A DNA stretch of 64,000 bases, taken from NCBI GenBank assembly GCA_965213525.1, contig OZ243889.1:558001-622000 (forward strand), read 5' to 3'. Shown one piece after another: positions 25,635 through 33,831 of this stretch (positions are counted from its first letter, which is position 1; every line of letters starts with the position of its first letter). A program made the position numbers and the translations under genes. Under the pieces are notes generated by a model. It searched no databases, was not told where the DNA came from, and saw nothing but the letters and a program-made list of their open reading frames with translations. This DNA comes from G965213525 sp965213525 (lineage in GTDB: Bacteria; Actinomycetota; Acidimicrobiia; Acidimicrobiales; Poriferisodalaceae).

Positions 25635-27221
25635 GTGGGCTGGGTCGAGGTCGACGGGGCCGTGTGTCCCGACGATCTCGAGGTGCCCTTCACGGCCCGC
25701 CCGCCGGTCGGCGATCCCGGCCTCGGCATCGACCTTCCGGCAGCCGCCAGCGCACCGGGGGACCAGCGGGGGGACCCCGCGCACCCGCTGGTGGTGCTCG
25801 GTGACTCGCTGTCTCACGGCGTGACGAGCGGGGCGGTGGCTCGGCCCGATCTCTGCTGGTCGGCCCTCGTCGCCGCGGCAGCCGGCTTCAAGCACCGGGT
25901 GCAGGAGTTCGAGCCGCTCATCATCGGACCCGACGGGTGGCCCCGCCCGTTGCGGGGCGGCATCCCGGTCAACATCGAGGCGCTCGTCCGACGGGTCCGG
26001 GCCACCGCCGGCGAGCGGCTCGGCCCGCTGGAGGTGCCGGGCGTGCTGGCGGTGCTCCGAGACCAGCTCGCGGCGGTGGAGCGGTGGTGGGAGCGTGGCG
26101 GCGGCTCCCGGCCCCCGCCCCCCGACGGCCTGATCAACCACCAACTGGGCGTCTACTCCTTCGATCTGCGCGACGCGCTCGACCTCGACGCCGACCACAT
26201 GCGGCGCCGCATCGACGCCGTCGACACCGACAGCGGGTGGGTGCCCAGGGTCGAGCGCAACAAGGACCGGGCGGGGGAGCGGGTGCTCAACACCGCACGC
26301 AGCCCCGACGGCCAGGCGGTGTCGATGGTCGACGCCGCCCGCCTGCTCGGCGAGGACGGCGGCATCGGCACGCTCGTCGTCGCCCTCGGCGGCAACAACG
26401 TGTTGTCGGCCATCACCCGCCTCGAGGTGGTGTGGTCGGTCGCACCCGACGTCTACGACCTCGACGCCAAGGGTCGGTTCACGGTCTGGCGGCCCGAGCA
26501 CTTCGCCGCCGAGTACGGCGAACTCGTGCGCAGGGTCACAGAGGTGGACGCCGAACGAGTCGTGTTCTTCACCATCCCCCACGTCACGATCGTTCCCGCC
26601 GCACGGGGCATCGGCGGCAAGCTGCGGCCGTCGTCGCGATACTTCCGCTTCTACGCCCGCCCCTGGGTCGACGAGGACCGCTTCGACCCGACCGACCGCC
26701 ACCTCACCGGCGCCCAGGCGAGGATGCTCGACGCCGCCGTCGACGCCTACAACGAGGTCATCGTCGGCCACGTCCGCGGCGGCCGCGTGGCCGGGCGTGA
26801 CTGGTGGGTGCTCGACCTCTGCGCCATCCTCGACCGCCTCGCCCACCGACGGTGGTCAGAGGGCGGCGAGGTGCCACGTCCCTTCGACGAGCCGTATCCG
26901 CTGCCCGAGCCGATCGCCGATCTGACCACCGATCTGTTCGACGCCCGCGACGGCCGCATCACCCGCGGCGGACTGATCGGCCTTGACGCCGTGCACCCCA
27001 CCACGACCGGCGGTGGCATCGTCGCCCACGAGGTGCTCGAGCTGCTGCGCACCGCGGGGGCGCTCGACCCGCGCACCCCCGGCATGAACTTCGCCGCCCT
27101 GCGGGCCGCCGATGCCCTGGTGAGCGACCCACCGGCCCCCGGCGACCTGCTCGGCATCCTGGCGGTCATCGCCGACCTCGCGGGCCTGGTCCGCTTCCTC
27201 GGCGACCGCCGCCGCACCTGA
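25635..27221 (+). CDS. SGNH/GDSL-type hydrolase
   Basis: A 528-residue protein with block I LVVLGDSLSHG (nucleophile Ser58), a GGNNVLS segment resembling block III (GXND), and a C-terminal DAVHPTTTGGGI that supplies the Asp and His of the triad. It is longer than typical SGNH esterases (200-350). No signal peptide is seen from GTG 25635. An in-frame ATG at 25437 would add 66 residues, mostly encoded by the heptamer array; I consider this unlikely as the main start because it lacks a ribosome-binding site, but it cannot be excluded. Substrate is unknown, probably an ester of a lipid or polysaccharide. Confidence 0.75.
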   Translation: MGWVEVDGAVCPDDLEVPFTARPPVGDPGLGIDLPAAASAPGDQRGDPAHPLVVLGDSLSHGVTSGAVARPDLCWSALVAAAAGFKHRVQEFEPLIIGPDGWPRPLRGGIPVNIEALVRRVRATAGERLGPLEVPGVLAVLRDQLAAVERWWERGGGSRPPPPDGLINHQLGVYSFDLRDALDLDADHMRRRIDAVDTDSGWVPRVERNKDRAGERVLNTARSPDGQAVSMVDAARLLGEDGGIGTLVVALGGNNVLSAITRLEVVWSVAPDVYDLDAKGRFTVWRPEHFAAEYGELVRRVTEVDAERVVFFTIPHVTIVPAARGIGGKLRPSSRYFRFYARPWVDEDRFDPTDRHLTGAQARMLDAAVDAYNEVIVGHVRGGRVAGRDWWVLDLCAILDRLAHRRWSEGGEVPRPFDEPYPLPEPIADLTTDLFDARDGRITRGGLIGLDAVHPTTTGGGIVAHEVLELLRTAGALDPRTPGMNFAALRAADALVSDPPAPGDLLGILAVIADLAGLVRFLGDRRRT

Positions 27222-27344
27222 GCGTCCGCTGCCGCACTCGGACCAGCTCGGCGCACCCGGGCGTGGACCGCGACGCGCAGCCAGCACGGCTGCCGGCTCG
27301 CTGGCGCCAGCCCCCGCCGTCGTGGGCGCCGCTAGCGTCGCCGC

Positions 27345-28055
27345 ATGGCCGACGACACCACCGCTCCCGCCGAAGCGAGCATCTCGATGTTCGAGAACGG
27401 GCCCCTGCAGGTCGAGGGTGGCGTGCCGCTCATCCGCCAGCACCGGGTCGACACCGAGCGGGGCGAGCCGATCGCCTACCGCACCTATGACCGGCTCGAC
27501 ACCGACGAGCGCTACTTCCTGTGCCGTTGCGGGGGCTCGTCGAACAAGCCGTACTGCGATGGCACGCACGCCAAGATCGGCTTCGAGAGCGACGAGAGCG
27601 AGCGGGCGCTGCATCGGGAGGCCGAGCCGATCGGTGGCACCAGCATCGTCATCGACGACGACCGCGCCATCTGCACCAGCGCCGGGTTCTGTGCCGACAG
27701 CATCACCAACGTGTGGGAGCTGGCCGAGCGCATCGACGTCGACACCCTGGCTCTCGCCCGAGCGGTGGAGATGGTCGAGCGGTGCCCGTCAGGGGCGCTG
27801 GCCTACCGCCTCGAGGGCGAGGGCGACGCCGAGTACAACGAGCCCGAGCTGCCCGCCCAGGTGGCGGTGCAGGACCACGGCCCGCTCGTCGTGCGGGGCA
27901 TGGTGCCGGTCACCAACTCCGCCGGCGAGCAGCTCGAGACCCGCAACCGGGTGTCGCTGTGCCGGTGCGGGGCGTCGTCGCTGAAGCCGCTGTGCGACGC
28001 CACCCACGTCGACATCGGCTTCCAGGACGGCCGCGAGAACAACGACACCGCCTGA
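27345..28055 (+). CDS. fused CDGSH - divergent ferredoxin (Fer4_19) - CDGSH iron-sulfur protein
   Basis: A 236-residue protein with three metal sites in a row. Residues about 62-80 are a CDGSH [2Fe-2S] motif (CRCGGSSNKPYCDGTH). The middle has cysteines in ICTSAGFCADS and VERCPSGAL, the pattern of the divergent single-cluster ferredoxin domain (Fer4_19, formerly DUF1271). A second CDGSH (CRCGASSLKPLCDATH, Gly to Ala) is at about 205-222. Such fusions are seen in bacteria but their function is unknown; electron transfer or cluster storage is likely. The next gene starts 7 bases after its stop. Confidence 0.9.
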   Translation: MADDTTAPAEASISMFENGPLQVEGGVPLIRQHRVDTERGEPIAYRTYDRLDTDERYFLCRCGGSSNKPYCDGTHAKIGFESDESERALHREAEPIGGTSIVIDDDRAICTSAGFCADSITNVWELAERIDVDTLALARAVEMVERCPSGALAYRLEGEGDAEYNEPELPAQVAVQDHGPLVVRGMVPVTNSAGEQLETRNRVSLCRCGASSLKPLCDATHVDIGFQDGRENNDTA

Positions 28056-28062
28056 CCGGTCG

Positions 28063-29355
28063 GTGGCTCGACGACGGACGGCGGCCATCGCCGCTGCAGG
28101 CGCCTTCCTGCTCACAGGGTGCGGTGCCGGCACCGACGCCGCGCCGGTCCCGGCACCGACCACGACCGCCGTCACGACCCCGTTCGTCGGCTCACCCTCA
28201 ACCGAGGTCACCGCGACCACCATCACCGCCGCACCCACGACGGCGGCGCCGCCACCGACGACCAGCGTCACGGCCGACTTCGGGTCTGCCGCTGCGGCCA
28301 CCCTGCGGATCGACGCCATCACCTGCGACGGCAGCGGCGTGGGCACCGCCTTCGTGATCGACGAGCGCCGTGCGTTGACCGCCGCTCACGTCGTGATCGG
28401 CGCTGAGGCGATCGCGGTGAGCACGCCGGGCGGCTTCGTCACTGACGCCGCCGTCCTCGGGTACGACCTCGAGACCGACCTCGCCGTCGTGCGCTTGGGC
28501 GAACACCCCCCAGGGGTCGAACCCCTCGTGCTCTCCGACGAACGCCCCGGCGTCGGCGATGACGTGTTCGCCATCGGCTACCCCGCAGGGCTCCCCCAGT
28601 CATTGACCAAGGGCACCGTGAGCGCGCTGCACGACGCCCGCGCGCTCTTCGATCTCTTCAGCGTCGACCTCATCCAGACCGACGCTGCGCTGAACCCCGG
28701 CAACAGCGGCGGTCCGCTCATCACGGCGGTGGGCGCCGTCGTCGGCGTCGTCTCGGCAAAGCCGGTCGAGGATCTCGAAGGTGTGTCCCTCGCCGTCGAC
28801 ATCGCTGATCAGCTCGACGTCGTCGACCGTTGGGCAGCTGCGACGGTGGCCGACCCGAGCGCCGGTTGTGGGCCCATCACCCCGCTGGGCCCCCGTCCGC
28901 CCGCTGACGCGGTCATGGGGGCCACGCCGGGCCTCGAGCCGCCGTCGGCGCGCGCCGGGAGCGCTGGCGCTTCGGGCTCAGGGTGTGCCCCCGGCCCGGG
29001 CGATCTGCCCGACGGACTCTGGTTCGGCTTCCTCGCCGACTGGACCAGCGCCACCATCACGTTGGACCTTGCGTGTCTCTTCTGGCAGGACGCGGCGTGG
29101 GCCATCGCCGCCGAACGGGGTGATCCCGCCGACGACGACATCTACGTCGTGAACGACAACCCAACCCTGCGCACCCTGGGTGTCAGCGACGCAGCCGTCG
29201 TCTGGAGACTCGATTCGGCCCTCACCCACCGCCCCTACGCGTTCACCAGCCGATGGGTGCGCCCCGGTGACCTCATGCCGTGCCCGAGCTGCGCCGTGTG
29301 GGTCGAGGTCAGCGGTGGACAGGTGACGCGGATCGCCGACCAGTTCTTCCCGTGA
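28063..29355 (+). CDS. secreted trypsin-like serine protease lipoprotein
   Basis: A 430-residue exported protein: basic leader, hydrophobic segment and lipobox LLTGC, then a Thr/Pro/Ala linker to about residue 75. The catalytic domain has His in LTAAHVV, Asp in ETDLAVVRL and Ser in NPGNSGGPL, the S1C (DegP/HtrA-like) arrangement. No PDZ domain follows. Instead the last 130 residues (WFGFLADWTSATITLDLACLFW, CPSCAVWVEV) form an unrecognised domain with a CXXC pair. It starts at GTG 28063, 7 bases after the CDGSH protein. Confidence 0.88.
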   Translation: MARRRTAAIAAAGAFLLTGCGAGTDAAPVPAPTTTAVTTPFVGSPSTEVTATTITAAPTTAAPPPTTSVTADFGSAAAATLRIDAITCDGSGVGTAFVIDERRALTAAHVVIGAEAIAVSTPGGFVTDAAVLGYDLETDLAVVRLGEHPPGVEPLVLSDERPGVGDDVFAIGYPAGLPQSLTKGTVSALHDARALFDLFSVDLIQTDAALNPGNSGGPLITAVGAVVGVVSAKPVEDLEGVSLAVDIADQLDVVDRWAAATVADPSAGCGPITPLGPRPPADAVMGATPGLEPPSARAGSAGASGSGCAPGPGDLPDGLWFGFLADWTSATITLDLACLFWQDAAWAIAAERGDPADDDIYVVNDNPTLRTLGVSDAAVVWRLDSALTHRPYAFTSRWVRPGDLMPCPSCAVWVEVSGGQVTRIADQFFP

Positions 29356-29498
29356 CCTGGTCAGCTCGCCCGTTCTGCTGATGGCCCGACACCACCGCAC
29401 CAGCCCGGCCGGCGGCGAAACGGAGTGCAGCGGGGCCCGGCCGACGACAGAACGGGGCTGGCTGAGGTCCGGCTGACAGCGGAACGGCGTGAGCAGCC

Positions 29499-30740
29499 TC
29501 AGCCGGCGCCGAGGACGCCCTCGGCGAGCAGCGACGCGACCACGTCGTCGTCGAGGCCGGCGTCGGTCAGCACCTGGCGGGTGTGCTCGCCGATCGCCGG
29601 TGCGGGGCCTCGGGCGCCCACCTCGGCGCCGCGGATCTGCATCGGCACCGCCACCGTCGGCAGCGCACCCACCTCAGGGTGTTCGATCTCGTCCCACAGG
29701 CCCGCCGCTGCGGCCTGCGGGTCGGCCGCCAGCTCAGCGAGGGTCTGCACAGGCCCCCAGATGAGCCCGTGCTCGTCGAAGGTGGGCGCCCACTCCTCGC
29801 GGCTGCGCGCCGACAGGGCCTCGTCGACGGCATCGACGAGCTCGGCCATGTGATCGAAGCGGCCCTTGGGCGTGGCGTAGCGCTCGTCGGTGGCGAGGTC
29901 GGGCCGGTCGACCGCCGCGCAGAAGATCGGCCACCAACGTGGCTCGGGCATGTTGAACACCACCCAGCGCCCGTCGCCGCAGGGGAAGCGGTTGGCGAGC
30001 GGGCTGATGAGCTGGTGGCGGGACCGGGCGCTCGGCTGGCGGCCGTCGACGAGCACCGGTGCCAGGTCGGTGGCCATCGTCCACGCCGCGGTGGCGAACA
30101 GGCTCACCTCGACCAACTGGCCCTCACCGGTGCGCTCGGCGACCCGCAGCGCAGCGAGCACGGCGGCCACCAGCGCCAGGCCGGTGGTGTGGTCGCCCTG
30201 GGCGGGACGGGGCTGGGGCGGGGGGCCGTCGGCTTCGATCAGCGAGTGCGACAGCCCGGCCCGGCCGAAGAAGGCGGTGACGTCGTAGCCGGGCCGCCAG
30301 GCGTCGGGGCCGGTGGTGCCGTAGCCGGTGAGGGTGGCGTGCACGAGACCGGGCCGGATCGCCAGCAGGGTGTCGGGGTCGAGGCCGAAGCGGGCCTGAC
30401 GACGGGGCAACAGGTTGGTCACCAGCACGTGGGCGTCGCCGACGAGACGGCGGACCACCTCGGCGCCTCGGGGGTCGACCAGATCGACGGCGATCGAGCG
30501 CTTGCCGCGATTGTCGACGACGAAGGCCTCGTCGACGAGCGGCCGGTCGGGCTGGTCGGCGACCTTGGGCTGGCGGTTCATGCGCCGCATGGGGTCACCG
30601 CCGAGCGGTTCGACCTTGATGACCTCGGCGCCGAGGTCAGCGAGCACCGCTGCCCCGCTGGGCGCCGCCATCCAACTGGCGATCTCGATGACCCGCACGC
30701 CGCCGAGGGGCCCGTCTAGGTCCTCGCCGGGCGCAGCCAT
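29499..30740 (-). CDS. CoA transferase, CaiB/BaiF family (class III)
   Basis: Moves CoA between carboxylic acids through an enzyme-bound anhydride. The 413-residue product opens with LGGVRVIEIASWMAAPSGA and DLGAEVIKVEPLGGDPMR, standard for the family, then NRGKRSIAVDL and TGYGTTGPDAWRPGYD, whose last Asp is at the place of the catalytic aspartate. The C-terminal EEWAPTFDEHGLIWGPV block is also typical. A longer start at 30791 is possible, but ATG 30740 is closest to the conserved N-terminus. The gene is not in an operon with its neighbours. Confidence 0.92.
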   Translation of the reverse strand: MAAPGEDLDGPLGGVRVIEIASWMAAPSGAAVLADLGAEVIKVEPLGGDPMRRMNRQPKVADQPDRPLVDEAFVVDNRGKRSIAVDLVDPRGAEVVRRLVGDAHVLVTNLLPRRQARFGLDPDTLLAIRPGLVHATLTGYGTTGPDAWRPGYDVTAFFGRAGLSHSLIEADGPPPQPRPAQGDHTTGLALVAAVLAALRVAERTGEGQLVEVSLFATAAWTMATDLAPVLVDGRQPSARSRHQLISPLANRFPCGDGRWVVFNMPEPRWWPIFCAAVDRPDLATDERYATPKGRFDHMAELVDAVDEALSARSREEWAPTFDEHGLIWGPVQTLAELAADPQAAAAGLWDEIEHPEVGALPTVAVPMQIRGAEVGARGPAPAIGEHTRQVLTDAGLDDDVVASLLAEGVLGAG

Positions 30741-30822
30741 CGCTGGTAGTCCTAGCACCACTTGGGGACGTGCGAGCTCCTGCCTCGACATGCCGGCGTG
30801 CCACCACGCGCGGCGTGAAGCC

Positions 30823-31185
30823 CTAGTCGGCGAGGCGACGGAGGATGTTGGCGAGCTGAATCACCACGTCGGCTGTGATGCCTGCGTCCCGCCGCGTCGG
30901 TTCGCTCTGGTGTTTGATGGCTCGTGCGAGCTCGATGACAGCTCTCGTGAGCTCGCCAAGCTCCCTGTTTAGGCGCCGGGTCCTCCAATCTCGACCATCC
31001 GCTCAAGGCGTTGCTTCGTGCTCCTTACCGGGGGCTCTGCCTCACCGTCGGCGAGATGCCTTTTGGTGTCGTAGGCCTCGGCGCTCAACCGTTTGATGAC
31101 CGCGACGCAATCGTTGCCGCGTTCAGCTGGTCCGAGCCACCCAATGCCAATCGTCGCCCCTGATGAACAAGTCGTCGACTCTCAC
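30823..31185 (-). other. small overlapping open frames downstream of the reverse transcriptase
   Basis: The DNA between the reverse transcriptase stop and the CoA transferase is less GC-rich than its surroundings and holds three short minus-strand frames. GTG 31185, 8 bases after a GGGAGG site, encodes MRVDDLFIRGDDWHWVARTS and stops at 31123. An overlapping frame (31181-30969) encodes WLGPAERGNDCVAVIKRLS and a helical tail ending at 30969. A third (31002-30823) encodes LTRAVIELARAIKHQSEP and ends QLANILRRLAD. They may be one small protein broken by frameshifts, or separate very short proteins. I recognise no family. Their strand and place suggest association with the reverse transcriptase, which is inference only. 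Confidence 0.4.
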
Positions 31186-31256
31186 CTCCTCATCCTCCCA
31201 GATTGCAATAGCTCGAGCCGGCGTGGGCGCGTCGGGTTGGCGTCGCGGCCACCTCG

Positions 31257-32783
31257 TCAAGCGGCGGCCCACTCGGCGGTGGGGGCGAGATCCGGGTCGC
31301 CAAGAGTGAGGTGTCGAAGCGCCGCCTTGGCGCCGTGGCTGGCGCCGCCATCTCGCAGCGCAGTCAGGGCTGCTCGTTTGGCATTGAGACTGGCAGTCTC
31401 GTCGGCGTACTCCAACGCGCGCCGCCGACGGGCGGACGCCCTCTCCGGAGAGCGGCCGGCAGCGGCAAGGTAGTGGTCCCGCACAGGACCGAAGCGATGT
31501 AAATCGAGGCTTCCGGCTCGGTCGAAAAGAAGTGCCCCTAGGCTCGGCGTGAAGGCATGCTCCGGGATGACCCGCGCTAGGTGCATTTGGAAGGCGGCGT
31601 TCGCATCCGTCGTCGGGGCAGAGAGAGTTTCGTGAACCCAGTCAGGGTCAGCGGAAGTGCCCACGGCGGCCAGGCAGCTAGCGGTGTGCCGAGGGAAGGT
31701 CTCTTGGACCCACGGGTTCGCCTCAATGACGGCGACGGCGCCGTGGTCGTGTCGAGCCTTGAGCAGGCCGAGCGCGCTCGGCACTCCTGCGGGGTTCTTG
31801 TTGCCGGCCAGAAGGGCCAGTGCCAGCAAGGGAGCGTCTGGGAGCAGGCCTCCAGTGGCGAAGGTGCCGGATATCTCGATTGGGGACACGTCGCCAGTCG
31901 GCACGAAAAGAGTCTTGGAGTCGTTGAGCGCGAAGCCGTTGCGGGCCAGGAGGTCGTCGACAAGGGCGATCACCTCGGGGATCTGAGCAGCCCGATCAAT
32001 CATGATGTCGACGTCGTCAACCCAGCGAATAGCCTGAACGCCGTACCGTTCGAGAGCCCGGTCGAGTGGGCGTAGGAGTAGTGTCGCTATGATCGCCGAA
32101 CCTTCGTATCCGACGGGGAGGCCGGCCGGGACGCCCGGGGTCTGCGCTAGCTCTAGTAGCGACCGGGCGATGGGGAGCGCCGTGCAGTCGTCCAATCCGG
32201 CCGACGACATAGCCCGCCGGGCACCGTCAGGGTTAGAGCACCCATAGAAGTTCTTGACGTCGACGTGGAGAGTCCCGACCCTGTTGTGGCTGAGAGTTTG
32301 CACGGCCTCGTCGCGCCGCTGCTTGGCTCGGCGCCAGGGCTCCGCCTTCCATGTCGATCGTTGATGTAGCGGTCGAGTCCTCATGACGTTGGCCGGCAGT
32401 CTGGCGATGACAGGAACGACGAAATCGGCGAGCCGACGAAGCTCAAGGGTCGCGTATGGGTCGAGGCTGGCGATGGATCGGTAGCCGCCGGTGGGTTTCG
32501 GGAAGGGGACGGTGCGGGGACGGCCAAACCGGCGGTCCTCACCTGATCGCCGTCCAAGGATGTCGGCCACGAGATCGGGCCGCGCACGGACGTCGGCCAT
32601 CGACAGCGGGTCAGGTACATCGGCGTCGCGCATCCAGTCGACGGTTGCCTGGAGCTCGTCTTGGACGCCTTCAATCTTCCGGGCCAGCATCCCATGCAAG
32701 TTGCAGGACTGTCGTTCGGGTCGCACCGGCGGTCGGCACCAGAGCTCCGTGATGAGCTCCGACTCGAGCGCACCCAAACTCAC
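31257..32783 (-). CDS. stand-alone reverse transcriptase, probably of the Abi/UG (defence) type
   Basis: The product contains a complete RT palm: fingers segment VPFPKPTGGYRSIASLDPYA, motif A HVDVKNFYGCSN (Asp175), motif B GLPVGYEGSAIIATLLL and motif C RWVDDVDIMI (Asp256, Asp257), numbered from GTG 32783. About 230 C-terminal residues appear all helical, without the maturase/X or endonuclease domains of group II introns. Similar RTs with helical tails belong to abortive-infection and 'unknown group' defence RTs. There is no YADD and no sign of template/variable repeats, arguing against a diversity-generating retroelement. The start is uncertain: ATG 32690 and a frame opening at 32897 are alternatives. 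GC content and codon use are lower than in the flanking genes, suggesting transfer. Confidence 0.8.
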   Translation of the reverse strand: MSLGALESELITELWCRPPVRPERQSCNLHGMLARKIEGVQDELQATVDWMRDADVPDPLSMADVRARPDLVADILGRRSGEDRRFGRPRTVPFPKPTGGYRSIASLDPYATLELRRLADFVVPVIARLPANVMRTRPLHQRSTWKAEPWRRAKQRRDEAVQTLSHNRVGTLHVDVKNFYGCSNPDGARRAMSSAGLDDCTALPIARSLLELAQTPGVPAGLPVGYEGSAIIATLLLRPLDRALERYGVQAIRWVDDVDIMIDRAAQIPEVIALVDDLLARNGFALNDSKTLFVPTGDVSPIEISGTFATGGLLPDAPLLALALLAGNKNPAGVPSALGLLKARHDHGAVAVIEANPWVQETFPRHTASCLAAVGTSADPDWVHETLSAPTTDANAAFQMHLARVIPEHAFTPSLGALLFDRAGSLDLHRFGPVRDHYLAAAGRSPERASARRRRALEYADETASLNAKRAALTALRDGGASHGAKAALRHLTLGDPDLAPTAEWAAA

Positions 32784-33176
32784 GCCGATGGGCCCCCGCG
32801 GGGGGAAGGGGGCCGCAACTCCAGCCCAGCACTCCACGGAACTCCCCTGCCCCTCGGTGGCGCAAACTTTCGGCGGGGCGCCGAGCCGTTTGGTCAATAC
32901 CGACGCCTCGGGCTAGGTGCCGTCACGCGAAGGCGATGCGGTCCGAAGTGTCGACACAGAGACGGCAGGACGTGCCGGCGCCCGGACCCGCCGAGGGTGA
33001 AGCGGTGACGACCAGGGCGGTCCGTCGAGGCCAATGGCCATGAACCCGCCTGTCGGCGAGGCCACGGTGTATGCCGGCGCTGCACCCTCGGGCGAGCGCT
33101 ACGCGCCATTTGCACGTGGTCCAGGACCGGAGCGCTTGGCCCGCCCCCGGGTTTCGGGGCCCCGATTGAAATGGTG
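32784..33176. other. non-coding stretch upstream of the reverse transcriptase
   Basis: No gene is supported in these 390 bases. The stretch may hold the promoter or leader RNA of the reverse transcriptase. An inverted repeat (GGCCCCC at 32791-32797 and GGGGGCC at 32808-32814) sits directly before the candidate GTG start, so it could fold in the leader. Open frames here on both strands have poor codon bias and resemble nothing I know. Confidence 0.5.
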
Positions 33177-33494
33177 TCAGCGGAGCCCGAGGATCGTGGT
33201 CAGGGCGTCGTCGACCCCCCACAGCTCCTGGGGCCCGAGGTGTCCCCGCAGGTCGCCGAGACGTGTGACGTCGACGGCGCCGAGCTGCTCGACGAGCACC
33301 CTGGTCGACCGGCCATCGATCTCGATCTCGAGCCGGAACGAAGCGTGGCGGGCGCTCGTGGAGGTCGGCGCCACGACGACCGTCGAGCGCTGGAGCAGTT
33401 CGTCCGCCTGCACCACCACGCCGAACCGTTCACCACGCTGCTCGTGCCCGACGCCCGATGGCAGTCGCAAGGCGAAGACGTCACCCCGGAGCAC
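33177..33494 (-). CDS. MazF/PemK-type endoribonuclease toxin
   Basis: A 105-residue protein with the MazF/PemK order: LRGDVFALRLP at the N-terminus (GDI/V-type strand), ERFGVVVQADELLQRSTVVVAPTST (PxVVVQ...hhPhT region), then VLVEQLGAVDVTRLGDLRGHL (D/EQ...D..R.....G). MazF toxins cleave mRNA or other RNA. Its start overlaps the end of the upstream antitoxin by 14 bases. The usual Arg in the ...PRRG loop is not seen because the N-terminus is short, but the rest fits well. Confidence 0.88.
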   Translation of the reverse strand: MLRGDVFALRLPSGVGHEQRGERFGVVVQADELLQRSTVVVAPTSTSARHASFRLEIEIDGRSTRVLVEQLGAVDVTRLGDLRGHLGPQELWGVDDALTTILGLR

Positions 33495-33720
33495 GCAGCT
33501 GCTCCATCAACTCCGCCACGGCCGACATCTCGGCACGATCCCGCTCGTCGGCCTCGAGGGCGGCCGCCTCCTCGGCGAGGGCCGCCCTCGCCCGCAGCCG
33601 CTGTGCCGACGCGATCACCGACGTGCGGATGGCCTCTGACCGGGTCAGGCCTGCGGCTTCGAGCACCCTCAGGGCCCGTTCCGCCTCGTCGTCGAACCGC
33701 ACCGACACCGCAACCGCCAT
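33481..33720 (-). CDS. ribbon-helix-helix antitoxin partner of the MazF-like toxin
   Basis: A 79-residue protein beginning AVAVSVRFDDEAERALRVLE, then LTRSEAIRTSVIASAQRL: a ribbon-helix-helix DNA-binding N-terminus. A helical Glu/Ala-rich tail (EEAAALEADERDRAEM) should bind the toxin. It overlaps the toxin start by 14 bases in antitoxin-toxin order. ATG 33720 or GTG 33723 could be the start; I chose the ATG. The protein should also repress the pair's promoter in the short gap before the carboxylase gene. Confidence 0.83.
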   Translation of the reverse strand: MAVAVSVRFDDEAERALRVLEAAGLTRSEAIRTSVIASAQRLRARAALAEEAAALEADERDRAEMSAVAELMEQLRAPG

Positions 33721-33831
33721 CACCGGGACGGTACCGCAATCTGTCCCACATGAGCGGTTGGCGGGACCCCGGCGGCCGGCCGGGCCGGCCGGGTCAGCCG
33801 GTCGGATCCTGCGGGGGTGCGGGGCCCCGCC

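Noticed and set aside
31257..32783. Diversity-generating retroelement or group II intron
   Set aside because: No template/variable repeat pair is visible, no maturase or endonuclease domain is encoded, and motif C and the helical tail fit defence RTs better.
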